DNA of 64,000 bases from Acidobacteriota bacterium. GTDB lineage: Bacteria > Acidobacteriota > Vicinamibacteria > Vicinamibacterales > CAVVIG01. The notes below the pieces were generated by a model, which saw only the letters and a program-made list of their open reading frames with translations, did not search any database and was not told the DNA's origin. Positions 54,190-62,782 of the stretch are shown here, piece by piece; position 1 is the first letter of the stretch; the number at the start of each line of letters is the position of its first letter. The stretch covers positions 124,001 to 188,000 of the forward strand of contig JAFDVO010000004.1 in assembly GCA_018268955.1 (NCBI GenBank). Reading direction: 5' to 3'. The position numbers and the translations under genes were made by a program.

Positions 54190-54770
54190 TCAACCTCTAA
54201 CGAGAGACAGCAGCTCTCGGGTGAGCGCCGTGCACGATTCCGCGATGACCGGCGGGTCTTGAGCCGCTCGGTAGCTCGAATTGCCATCTGTGTGCCGGCA
54301 GCGTCGGTGGGCCCGACCAGATCGGCCACCAGGGCAATGGCCTCGCCGGTCACTGTGGCCAAAAGCGGATCCTGGCGGAGACGAATCAGTCCATCCGGCA
54401 ATCGGCGCGATTCCACGCCCCGCAGCGATCGAAGGACGTTTAAACCGTCCTTGCCTCCCAGCCGTTTCGTGCACGGCTTTAGGTTGCGGTCCGAGATCTT
54501 GTGCGCCGTGGCAACGAGCAAGGCGCTGGACGCGCAACGCGAATGTCGAACGCGCGCGGATCGTCGGGCGCCGGCGCGCGTAGCGTGTGGAAGTCGTAGT
54601 CGACGAGTGCTCCCTCAAGGCCCGCGCACGAAGGCCAGTTCGATTCCCGTGGTTGCCAAGTCGCGCGGCAGGACGACCGCCTCCGCGGCGGCTTCCGGCA
54701 CCAGAAGATCAACAGGACTGGAGCGTTTACGGCCGGCCTGAGTGCGTCTCGAGGCTACCTGAACGGTTGA
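54190..54770 (-). pseudogene. Frameshifted nucleotidyltransferase-like relic
   Basis: The minus strand carries pieces of one protein in three frames. First is AGRKRSSPVDLLVPEAAAEA...GIELAFVRG. It continues in a second frame as GLEGALVDYDFHTLRAP...RAFDIRVA, in a third as LLVATAHKISDRNLKP...KRLGGKDGLNVLRSL...GPTDAAGTQMAIRATE, and ends AESCTALTRELLSLVRG at 54190. Together they match, in order, a nucleotidyltransferase-like family often seen in actinobacteria, but the N-terminus is missing and at least three frameshifts intervene. It is therefore a decayed gene, next to an intact nucleotidyltransferase gene. Confidence 0.65.
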
Positions 54771-54806
54771 CCTAGTGTTCCCGTTTCAGATACGTTTGTC
54801 CCCGTC

Positions 54807-55499
54807 TTGGGAACAACACCAGCGGCGATCGACCCCGCAACCGTCCTCTTTGGCAGCACCCGGCGGCGCGTTCTCGCCTGGCTCCTGGGCCATGCCGACG
54901 AAGCGTACTACCTGAGGGAGCTCGCGCGACACATCGGTGGTGCGGTCGGGGCAGTTCAACGCGAGCTGGAATTGCTGACGGCCTGTGGGCTCGTGCGTCG
55001 CGAGGTCCGCGGCAAGCAGGTGTACTTCCAGGCGAATCATGACGCCGCGATCTTTCCCGAGCTGCGCGGGCTTTTCGCGAAGACGTCGGGACTCGTGGAC
55101 ATCCTGCGTGAAGCTCTGATGCCACTCGCCGACCGCATCGTTGCAGCATTCGTGTTCGGCTCCGCCCCGCGGGGCGACCTTCACGCCGAGAGCGACATCG
55201 ACCTGATGGTCATTGGTGACACATCCTTTGGCGATGTGATCACAGCGGTACAAGGTGCTGAGAAGCGACTCGGGCGGGACGTCAACCCGACCGTGTACTC
55301 GGTCGATGAGTTCCGAGGAAAGATTGAAGCGAAGCATCACTTTCTGACGACTGTGCTCGCTGAACCGAAGCTGCTCGTTCTGGGCGATGAAGACGGGCTG
55401 CACTCGGTCTCGCCAAAACGACAGCATGAACAGGGTGCCATTCGCTCGAAACGGCCTCGGACATCGCAGCCCGAACGTCATCGGGCGCGGAGAGGCTGA
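54807..55499 (+). CDS. Winged-helix / nucleotidyltransferase (MNT-like) protein
   Basis: A 230-residue protein starting at TTG. Residues about 10-75 form an ArsR-like winged helix (RRVLAWLLGHADEAYYLRELAR, GAVQRELELLTACGLV). Residues about 105-200 are a minimal nucleotidyltransferase domain with the active-site motif FGSAPRGDLHAESDIDLMVIG (Gly-Ser plus Asp-x-Asp). Such genes are usually auto-regulated and often act with a HEPN partner in toxin-antitoxin or defence loci. No adjacent HEPN gene is seen, although a HEPN domain appears in the ATPase 7.3 kb downstream. An inverted GTTCCC/GGGAAC pair (54777-54782 and 54809-54814) brackets the start and may be its operator. Confidence 0.82.
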   Translation: MGTTPAAIDPATVLFGSTRRRVLAWLLGHADEAYYLRELARHIGGAVGAVQRELELLTACGLVRREVRGKQVYFQANHDAAIFPELRGLFAKTSGLVDILREALMPLADRIVAAFVFGSAPRGDLHAESDIDLMVIGDTSFGDVITAVQGAEKRLGRDVNPTVYSVDEFRGKIEAKHHFLTTVLAEPKLLVLGDEDGLHSVSPKRQHEQGAIRSKRPRTSQPERHRARRG

Positions 55500-55507
55500 T
55501 TCCTCAC

Positions 55508-55606
55508 ATGTCTAAAGCTGCCGAATCCAACGTTCCGTGGATCTCGTACTCGACGAAGCCTGCTCAGTATCGGATTGCCCGCATAACCGACATATCGTGC
55601 TCATGA
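55508..55606 (+). CDS. Possible 32-residue leader peptide overlapping the helicase start
   Basis: A short frame from ATG 55508 (MSKAAESNVPWISYSTKPAQ, then YRIARITDISCS) ends in TGA overlapping the helicase ATG (ATGA). There is no strong ribosome-binding site. It may be a translational-coupling leader or chance. Confidence 0.3.
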   Translation: MSKAAESNVPWISYSTKPAQYRIARITDISCS

Positions 55607-58600
55607 GACTCGAGGATCTCCAGCCCAACGTCGCCGTTCGAGGCATTCTTCCGGAAGCCCTGGTCACCATCGTGAGCGTCCAGTGGTATGGCGATAACGC
55701 CCTGGAACTCACGTACAAGGACCCGGCCGGCCGGGTGAGCAACGAAGTCCTGTACCGCTCTGATGAAGCGCGCCTCCAGGTGGCGGAAAGGGGCAGGCCA
55801 TGGAGCTTCGACGGCGACGGGAAGCTGTTCCGGCTCGTCGCCGAGGCACACCGCATCCGGCTCGCGCATCTGTTCGATCCGGTCCTCGCTGTTCACACCT
55901 CGCTGGTCGAACCGTTGCCCCACCAGATCACCGCCGTCTACGAGGAAATGCTGCCGCGGCAGCCGTTGCGATTCCTGCTGGCAGACGACCCGGGCGCCGG
56001 CAAGACGATCATGGCCGGCTTGCTGATGAAGGAAATGATGGCGCGCGGCGATCTGCAGCGATGCCTGGTGGTCTGCCCAGGCAGCCTCGCCGAGCAGTGG
56101 CAGGACGAGCTGTATCGCCGCTTTCATCTGAAGTTCGACATTCTCACCAACGACAAGTTGGAATCGTCCGCGACCGGCAACTGGTTCCGCGATACGAATC
56201 TGGCCATCGCCAGGCTCGACAAGCTTTCGCGCAACGACGACGTACAGGCGAAGCTGCTCGCGCCCGACTGCCAGTGGGACCTAGTCGTGTGCGACGAAGC
56301 GCACAAGATGTCGGCGACGTTTTTCGGCGGCGAGGTGAAGTACACGAAGCGCTACAAGCTCGGACAGTTGTTGTCGGGCGTCACTCGCCACTTCCTACTG
56401 ATGACGGCGACGCCCCACAACGGCAAGGAGGAAGACTTCCAGTTGTTCATGGCGCTGCTGGATGGCGACCGCTTCGAGGGCAAGTTCCGTGACGGCGTCC
56501 ACGTGACCGACGTCAGCGATCTGATGCGTCGGATGGTCAAGGAGAAGCTGCTCAAATTCGACGGGACACCGCTCTTTCCGCAGCGCTTTGCTAACACCCT
56601 GCCTTACAAGCTCTCCGATGCCGAAGCGCAGTTGTACAAGATGGTCACGGACTACGTCCGCCAGGAGTGGCGTAAGGCCGACGACCTTCAAAACGACAAG
56701 CGTGCGAACACCGTCGGCTTCGCGCTGACGATGCTTCAGCGGCGGCTCGCCTCCTCTCCCGAGGCCATCTACCAGTCGCTCCGCCGCCGCCGGGAGCGAC
56801 TCGAAAAGAAGCTGCGCGAGGTGGAGCTGATGCACCGGGCTGCGCTCCTTGCGGGACCGAGCCCGGACGTGCCCGAGTTGGACGCCGACGACGTGGACGA
56901 TCTCGACGATGCGGCGGACGATGAGATGGAGCAGGTCGAGGCGGAGGTCCTCGACCAGGCGACTGCGGCTCGTACGGCAGAGGAGTTGCGCGCGGAGATT
57001 GCCGCGCTGCTTGTCCTCGAGCGGACGGCGAATGATGTACGGCGAACGGGCGATGATCGAAAGTGGGTCGAGCTCGCCGGCTTATTGCACGAAAACCTGC
57101 AGCAGGCGCTCAACGAGAAGCTTGTCATCTTCACCGAGCACCGGGACACACTCGCCTATCTTCAGGGGCGGATCTCGCGCGTGTTCGGCAACGAGGAGGC
57201 CGTGCAGGTGATCCACGGCAGCATGGGACGAGAGGATCGAATGAAGGCGCAGGAGGCCTTCCGCCACGATCCATCCGTGCGCGTGCTCATCGCCACCGAC
57301 GCCGCCGGCGAAGGCATCAACCTCCAGCGCGCCCACCTGATGGTCAACTACGACCTGCCGTGGAATCCGAATCGCATTGAGCAGCGGTTCGGGCGCATCC
57401 ACCGCATTGGCCAGACGGAGCCGTGTCACCTGTGGAACCTCGTGGCCGACGAGACGCGTGAAGGCGACGTCTACCGGAGGCTGCTGGAGAAGCTGGCGGA
57501 AGCGAGGAGTGCTCTCGGCGGGCAGGTGTACGACGTCCTGGGGCGCGTCCAGTTCGATGGCAAGCCTTTGCGCGAGCTGCTTATTCAGGCGATCCGTTTC
57601 GGCGAGCAACCCGAGACCCGCGCCTATCTCACCACCGTCGTCGAGCAGGCGATGGATCGCGAGCGGCTGCAGACGCTGATCGAAGACAGAGTGCTCGACC
57701 CGACGATCATGGACGCCAGCAAGGTGCAGCGCGTGCGCGAGGACATGGAGCGCGCTGACGCCCGCCGACTGCAGCCGCACTACATCGAATCGTTTTTCCT
57801 CGAGGCATTCTCGCGCCTCGGTGGCCGGGCAAGTCAGCGCGAGAGTCGGCGCTACGAGGTCACGCACGTCCCGGCAACGGTCCGAAGCCGAGACCGGCAG
57901 ATTGGTGTCGGCGAACCGGTCCTTCAGCGCTACGAGCGGATCGTTTTCGAAAAGGCGCTGATTACCCAGCACGGTAAGCCATTCGCGGCCTTCGTCTGTC
58001 CGGGCCATCCGCTGCTTGACGCTACGTTGGACCTGACACTCGAGGCCAATCGCGATCTGCTCAAGCGTGGCACCGTGCTCGTGGACGAGAAGGACTACGG
58101 CGTGACCCCGCGCGTGTTGTGCGTGCTCGACCATGGGGTCCAGGACGCCAGCCTGTTGCCGTCGGGGGAACGGCGAACCGTCTCGCGCCGGATGCTCTAT
58201 GTGGAGCTCGACGCGAACGGCCAGGCACGGCATCTCCAATATGCGCCGTATCTGGACTACCGGCCGCTCGCAGGGGACGAGCCCACCGCCAGCGATATCC
58301 TTGCGCGGCCTGAGGCCGGCTGGATCGCGACTGGCATCGAGCAGAAGGCGCAAGCGTACGCGATTGCGTCTGTGGTGCCTGAGCATGTCGAGGAGATTCG
58401 CCGGCGCCGTGTTGGCTGGGTCGAGAAAACCCGGGCGGCGGTGAAGGACCGGCTCACGAAGGAGATCGCGCACTGGGATCACCGCGCCGCCCAGTTGAAA
58501 GCGCAGGAAGAGGCCGGGAGGCCGGGCGCACGCTTGAACTCGCAGGAGGCGAGGCGCCGCGCCGAGGATCTTCATGCCCGGTTGAAGCGACGGCTGGACG

Positions 58601-59106
58601 AACTCGCCCGCGAGGGCCAGGTTTCGGCGCAGCCGCCCGTCCTCATCGGCGCTCTCGTCATTGCGCCGCTCGGCCTCGTTCGGCAGATGGTAGGTCGTCC
58701 ACTTACCGGTGCGCAGATCGACACGATGGCCGCCGCCGCGCGCGCACGCGCCATCGTCATGGACGTGGAGCGCGGGCTCGGATTCGATCCAACAGACCGC
58801 GAATTCGAGCGGCTTGGGTATGACATCGAGAGCCGAGCCGGCGGCGGACGCCTGCGATTCATCGAGGTGAAAGGTCGCGTCACCGGCGCCGACACTGTCA
58901 CCGTGACGAAGAACGAGATCCTGACGAGCCTAAACAAACCCGAGGACTTCGTCCTCGCTCTCGTCGAGTTTCTCGATCACGATCGGCACAACGTCCGATA
59001 TCTGCGACAGCCGTTCGAGCGGAGCGGTATCACAACTGACTTCAACGGCGCGAGCGTGGACTTTCCGCTCGCTGACTTGCTCGCAAGAGCCGGAGATCCG
59101 AGCTGA
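55603..59106 (+). CDS. SNF2-type helicase with C-terminal DUF3883 (DrmD-like)
   Basis: A 1167-residue predicted DNA translocase. The start at 55603 (MRLEDLQPN) matches the usual start of the family; a GTG 22 codons upstream is less likely. Motifs: Walker A DDPGAGKT (128-135), DEAH at 231-234, LMTATPHNGKEEDF, an acidic coiled-coil insertion (about 405-480), and the helicase C-domain with TDAAGEGINLQRA and RFGRIHRIGQ. The last about 120 residues are DUF3883 (RLRFIEVKGR), a nuclease-like domain. It shares the layout of DISARM DrmD and of helicases that accompany DUF1156/DUF499 genes. The downstream methyltransferase starts within its stop codon, so they form one operon. Confidence 0.88.
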   Translation: MRLEDLQPNVAVRGILPEALVTIVSVQWYGDNALELTYKDPAGRVSNEVLYRSDEARLQVAERGRPWSFDGDGKLFRLVAEAHRIRLAHLFDPVLAVHTSLVEPLPHQITAVYEEMLPRQPLRFLLADDPGAGKTIMAGLLMKEMMARGDLQRCLVVCPGSLAEQWQDELYRRFHLKFDILTNDKLESSATGNWFRDTNLAIARLDKLSRNDDVQAKLLAPDCQWDLVVCDEAHKMSATFFGGEVKYTKRYKLGQLLSGVTRHFLLMTATPHNGKEEDFQLFMALLDGDRFEGKFRDGVHVTDVSDLMRRMVKEKLLKFDGTPLFPQRFANTLPYKLSDAEAQLYKMVTDYVRQEWRKADDLQNDKRANTVGFALTMLQRRLASSPEAIYQSLRRRRERLEKKLREVELMHRAALLAGPSPDVPELDADDVDDLDDAADDEMEQVEAEVLDQATAARTAEELRAEIAALLVLERTANDVRRTGDDRKWVELAGLLHENLQQALNEKLVIFTEHRDTLAYLQGRISRVFGNEEAVQVIHGSMGREDRMKAQEAFRHDPSVRVLIATDAAGEGINLQRAHLMVNYDLPWNPNRIEQRFGRIHRIGQTEPCHLWNLVADETREGDVYRRLLEKLAEARSALGGQVYDVLGRVQFDGKPLRELLIQAIRFGEQPETRAYLTTVVEQAMDRERLQTLIEDRVLDPTIMDASKVQRVREDMERADARRLQPHYIESFFLEAFSRLGGRASQRESRRYEVTHVPATVRSRDRQIGVGEPVLQRYERIVFEKALITQHGKPFAAFVCPGHPLLDATLDLTLEANRDLLKRGTVLVDEKDYGVTPRVLCVLDHGVQDASLLPSGERRTVSRRMLYVELDANGQARHLQYAPYLDYRPLAGDEPTASDILARPEAGWIATGIEQKAQAYAIASVVPEHVEEIRRRRVGWVEKTRAAVKDRLTKEIAHWDHRAAQLKAQEEAGRPGARLNSQEARRRAEDLHARLKRRLDELAREGQVSAQPPVLIGALVIAPLGLVRQMVGRPLTGAQIDTMAAAARARAIVMDVERGLGFDPTDREFERLGYDIESRAGGGRLRFIEVKGRVTGADTVTVTKNEILTSLNKPEDFVLALVEFLDHDRHNVRYLRQPFERSGITTDFNGASVDFPLADLLARAGDPS

Positions 59107-61997
59107 TGGCGACGAAGCGCAAGAAACTGATTGAAGTTGCACTGCCGCTTGAAGCGATCAACCGGGCCTCGGCTAAGGAGAAGGCGATCCGGCATGGGCA
59201 CCCGAGCAACGTCCACCGTTGGTGGGCTCGTCGGCCTTTTGCTTCAGCAAGGGCTGTCGTTTTCGCGCAGATGGTGGACGACCCGTCGGCGAACCCGGAC
59301 CTGTTTCCGACTGAGAAGTCCCAGCAAAAGGAGCGTGCTCGGCTGTTGAGGATCATCGAGGACTTGGTTCAGTGGGAGAACACCTCCAACGACGAGGTGC
59401 TGAGTCGAGCCCGTGAGGAAATCTGGCAAAGCTGGCGCCGAACATGTGCTCAACACGCCGACCATCGCCGAGCACGGGAGTTGTTCGACCGTCAGAAGCT
59501 TCCCGCTTTTCACGATCCTTTTGCCGGCGGCGGGGCGCTGCCACTGGAAGCGCAGCGGCTCGGACTCGAGAGCTACGCCAGCGATCTGAATCCCGTAGCG
59601 GCCTTGATCAACAAGGCGATGATCGAGATTCCACCGCGGTTCGCTGACAAGCCGTCGGTCAACCCTGAGGCGCGCAGGAGCGCGACGCTGCTTACTGGCA
59701 AGTGGAAGGGAGCACAAGGATTAGCCGAGGACGTGCGCTACTACGGGAAATGGATGCGCAACAAAGCCGAGCAACGCGTCGGTAACCTCTACCCGCCAAT
59801 CGAGGTGACGGCCGCGATGGCGAAGGAGCGGCCGGATCTGAAGCCGAACGTCGGGCAGAAGCTCACCGTGATCGCGTGGCTCTGGGCGCGGACGGTCAAG
59901 AGTCCCAATCCAGCCTTCGCGCATGTCGACGTGCCACTGGCCTCATCCTTCATGCTCGCTACGAGGCCTGGGAAGGAGGCGTACGTAGAACCTGTCATTG
60001 AAGGATCCGGCTACCGCTTCACCGTAAAGGTCGGCAAACCGAAGAATGTGGAGGCAGTAAAGGGCGGCACTAAGCTCTCGCGCGGTGCCAACTTTCAGTG
60101 TGTGATGTCCGGAACGCCAATCGCCGGCGATTACATCAAGGCCGAAGGGAAGGCCGGACGTATGGGTGCCCGGCTGATGGCCATCGTGGCCGAGGGTGAC
60201 CGAGGGCGTGTGTTTCTCGCCCCGACCCCAGAGCATGAGGCGGCAGCCCGCAGGGCAAATGCGGAATGGAGGCCGGAACTCACGATCTCCGGTAGTACCC
60301 AGTACCTTGGCGTGAAGCCCTACGGCATGGATCGTTTCGATCAGCTCTTCACCGAACGGCAGCTCGTCACGCTAGCGACCTTCTCTGACTTGGTCCAGGA
60401 CGCGCAGGAGCGAGTTCGGCTGGACGCTCTCGCAGCGGGTCTTTCGGACGACAAGAGATCTCTTGGCGACGGTGGCACTGGGGCAGTGGCTTACGCGGAA
60501 GCGGTGGCGATCTACTTGAGCTTGATCGTCAGTAAGACTGCCGACTCTAACAACGCCTTGTGTCCTTGGGAGCCCGTCGCCCAGTGCACTCGACAGCTGT
60601 TCGGACGACAGGCGATTTCAATGTTGTGGGATTACGGCGAAGCGAACCCGCTTCACGATAGCTCTGGCGGACTGATAACAAATGTTCTTGGACATACCCG
60701 CGGCCTGGAATTCCTGCCGAGCAACTGCATCGACGGGCACGCCCAGCAGGCTGATGCTGCCACCCAAAGTCTTAGTGAAGGCAAAGTGATCGCGACCGAT
60801 CCACCTTATTACGACAACGTTCCTTACGCCGACCTATCGGACTTCTTCTATCTGTGGCTACGGCGGTCGCTCAAGCCCATGCTGCCAGATCTGTTCTCGA
60901 CGCTCGCAGTACCAAAGGCCGAGGAACTCGTGGCATTTGCTTATCGCCACGATAGCAAGAAGTCGGCGGAAACATTTTTTCTCAAGGGAATGACGAAGGC
61001 CATGCATCGTTTGGCGGAGCAGGCACACCCGAGCTTCCCCATCAGCATCTTCTATGCCTTCCGCCAGTCAGAAACCGAGAACGAAGAAGGAACCGCGAGC
61101 ACCGGTTGGGAAACGTTTCTCGCAGCGGTTATTGATGCCGGGTTTTCTATCAGTGGCACCTGGCCTATGCGTACGGAGATGACCGCAGCGATGAAGAGTC
61201 TCAAGAACAACTTGGCGTCTAGCATCGTCCTCGTCTGTCGCCCACGGAGTGCCGATGCAACTGTCGCAACCCGTCGCGAGTTTGCCGCCGCGCTCAAGGC
61301 CGAACTGCCAGCATCTCTCGCCAACCTTCAGCGCGGCAACATAGCTCCTGTGGACCTCGCCCAGGCTGCGATCGGGCCAGGGATGGCGGTTTATACCCGC
61401 TACGACAAGGTTCTCGACGCGGAAGGCAAACCGTTCACGGTGCGCGAAGCGCTCGCGCTCATCAATCAGACTCTCGACGAGGCGCTCGCTGAACAGGAGG
61501 GCGACTTTGATGCGGACAGCCGTTGGGCCGTTGCCTGGTTCGACCAGCACGGATTTGCTGATGGTGAGTACGGGGTGGCGGAGACGTTGAGCAAGGCGAA
61601 GAATACTAGCGTGCAAGGGCTAGTGGATTCGGGAATTCTCAAATCTAGCCGCGGCGATGTACGGCTTCTGAAGCCTTCTGAGCTGGCCGCCAACTGGGAT
61701 CCATTAACAGACACACGTCTCAGCGCGTGGGAAAGCGTTCATCAGTTGATCCGAGTGCTGGAATCGCGTGGCGAAGCCGCAGCTGCCGAACTCGTCGCGA
61801 AGCTCGGTAGCAAGGCCGAACTCGCCCGCGAGCTGTGCTACCGGTTGTACACGTTATGCGAGCGGAAGAAGCGCGCGACTGAAGCGCTGTCGTACAACGG
61901 CCTCGTACAGAGTTTCCCGGAACTGGAACGTCTGGCTAAGGAGCCCGGCCGAAGGGTGCCCGCGCAAGCGAGCATACTCGTCGAGGATGAAGAGTAA
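59106..61997 (+). CDS. DUF1156 DNA methyltransferase (adenine-specific type)
   Basis: A 963-residue DNA methyltransferase. The N-terminal DUF1156 signature is IEVALPLEAINRASAKEKAI with SNVHRWWARRP (9-43). Motif I is DPFAGGGALPLEA (137-149) and motif IV is DPPYYDN (565-571), placing it with N6-adenine or N4-cytosine amino-methyltransferases of COG1743 type. Such enzymes are thought to mark self DNA in multi-gene defence systems with a SNF2 helicase and DUF499 ATPase. The start codon overlaps the helicase stop by 1 nt. Codon use is visibly less GC-rich than in the backbone. Confidence 0.88.
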   Translation: MATKRKKLIEVALPLEAINRASAKEKAIRHGHPSNVHRWWARRPFASARAVVFAQMVDDPSANPDLFPTEKSQQKERARLLRIIEDLVQWENTSNDEVLSRAREEIWQSWRRTCAQHADHRRARELFDRQKLPAFHDPFAGGGALPLEAQRLGLESYASDLNPVAALINKAMIEIPPRFADKPSVNPEARRSATLLTGKWKGAQGLAEDVRYYGKWMRNKAEQRVGNLYPPIEVTAAMAKERPDLKPNVGQKLTVIAWLWARTVKSPNPAFAHVDVPLASSFMLATRPGKEAYVEPVIEGSGYRFTVKVGKPKNVEAVKGGTKLSRGANFQCVMSGTPIAGDYIKAEGKAGRMGARLMAIVAEGDRGRVFLAPTPEHEAAARRANAEWRPELTISGSTQYLGVKPYGMDRFDQLFTERQLVTLATFSDLVQDAQERVRLDALAAGLSDDKRSLGDGGTGAVAYAEAVAIYLSLIVSKTADSNNALCPWEPVAQCTRQLFGRQAISMLWDYGEANPLHDSSGGLITNVLGHTRGLEFLPSNCIDGHAQQADAATQSLSEGKVIATDPPYYDNVPYADLSDFFYLWLRRSLKPMLPDLFSTLAVPKAEELVAFAYRHDSKKSAETFFLKGMTKAMHRLAEQAHPSFPISIFYAFRQSETENEEGTASTGWETFLAAVIDAGFSISGTWPMRTEMTAAMKSLKNNLASSIVLVCRPRSADATVATRREFAAALKAELPASLANLQRGNIAPVDLAQAAIGPGMAVYTRYDKVLDAEGKPFTVREALALINQTLDEALAEQEGDFDADSRWAVAWFDQHGFADGEYGVAETLSKAKNTSVQGLVDSGILKSSRGDVRLLKPSELAANWDPLTDTRLSAWESVHQLIRVLESRGEAAAAELVAKLGSKAELARELCYRLYTLCERKKRATEALSYNGLVQSFPELERLAKEPGRRVPAQASILVEDEE

Positions 61998-62000
61998 CGC

Positions 62001-62581
62001 ATGGCCGTCGCGCCTCTCGTCGTCGTGCTCGCCGGACCCAACGGTGCCGGCAAGAGCACGAGCGCGGCACACCTTCTTCGCGGTGCACTGGCGGTGGACG
62101 AGTTCGTCAACGCCGACACGATCGCGCAAGGACTATCGGCCTATCGCCCGGAGTCGGCGGCGGTGACGGCCGGTTGCGTCATGCTCGACCGCCTGCGTCT
62201 CATCGCACGTGAGCGTCGCGACTTCGCCTTCGAGACAACACTTGCCGGCCGAGGACATGCGCGGTGGCTGCAAGACCTTCGCGCCGCCGGTTATCGCGCC
62301 CACCTGATCTTCCTCGCTCTATCTGCCGCGGAGCTTGCCGTGGCGCGCGTTGCCGAGCGTGTGCGGCAAGGTGGCCATGATGTGCCGGAGGTGGTCGTGC
62401 GCGGCGTTTTGTCGCCGGACTGCGCAACTTCTTCGAGGTGTATCGAACGATTGTGGATGGCTGGCACATGTACGACAACAGCACCGTCACGGGTCCGCGC
62501 CTGATTGCTCATGGCGCTGCGGGTGCGCCCAGCAGGATCGCTGACCAGGCTGCATGGCATCGCCTGGAGGAACTCAGATGA
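62001..62581 (+). pseudogene. Zeta-toxin-like P-loop kinase gene with a single frameshift
   Basis: Residues from ATG 62001 match zeta-type toxins, which phosphorylate UDP-GlcNAc-type substrates: Walker A LAGPNGAGKST, FVNADTIAQGLSAYRPESAA and FAFETTLAG. After VPEVVVR (about 62406) the frame turns to nonsense ending at 62504. Reading on in the -1 frame gives RRFVAGLRNFFEVYRTIVDGWHMYDN and continues to a stop at 62579-62581. That stop overlaps the next gene's ATG by 4 nt (ATGA), showing that this was the original frame. The likely cause is loss of one base near 62400-62410, or a sequencing error. Confidence 0.75.
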
Positions 62582-62778
62582 CCGATAGCCCTAACGCTTC
62601 CCTTCCTCCCGTCGAACGAATCAACGACCACTCGCGCATCCTCGATGCGCTGCGCCAGGCCGTGCGGGAGGCACTCCTCAGCCACAAGCGAGCCGGCAAC
62701 CCCGTGGCCGTCTGGCAGAACGAGCGCGTTGTCTGGGTGCCAGCCGACGAGATTCCTCTCGACGGGCACGACGAGTAG
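62578..62778 (+). CDS. Small hypothetical protein, possible partner of the zeta-like gene
   Basis: A 66-residue protein (ILDALRQAVREALLSHKRAG, VAVWQNERVVWVPADEI). Similar short proteins are commonly encoded beside zeta-type kinases. ATG 62578 overlaps the stop of the restored zeta frame (ATGA), so the two were translationally coupled. An antitoxin role is inference. The next gene begins 5 bp downstream. Confidence 0.65.
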   Translation: MTDSPNASLPPVERINDHSRILDALRQAVREALLSHKRAGNPVAVWQNERVVWVPADEIPLDGHDE

Positions 62779-62782
62779 CACT

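Noticed and set aside
54640-54665. tRNA T-arm-like sequence (GTTCGATTCCC)
   Set aside because: No acceptor or anticodon stem fits around it. The bases are explained by the coding sequence of the nucleotidyltransferase relic on the other strand.
54807-55499. Complete MNT-HEPN toxin-antitoxin pair
   Set aside because: No HEPN gene is adjacent. The only HEPN domain seen is fused to the DUF499 ATPase 7.3 kb away in a separate operon.
55603-61997. Class 1 DISARM (DrmD plus DrmMI)
   Set aside because: The helicase resembles DrmD, but no DrmA, DrmB (DUF1998) or DrmC (PLD) gene is present in the window, and a HEPN-DUF499 ATPase follows instead.
62390-62420. Programmed -1 frameshift in the zeta-like gene
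   Set aside because: The site lacks a canonical slippery heptamer in the zero frame; a simple one-base loss explains it better.
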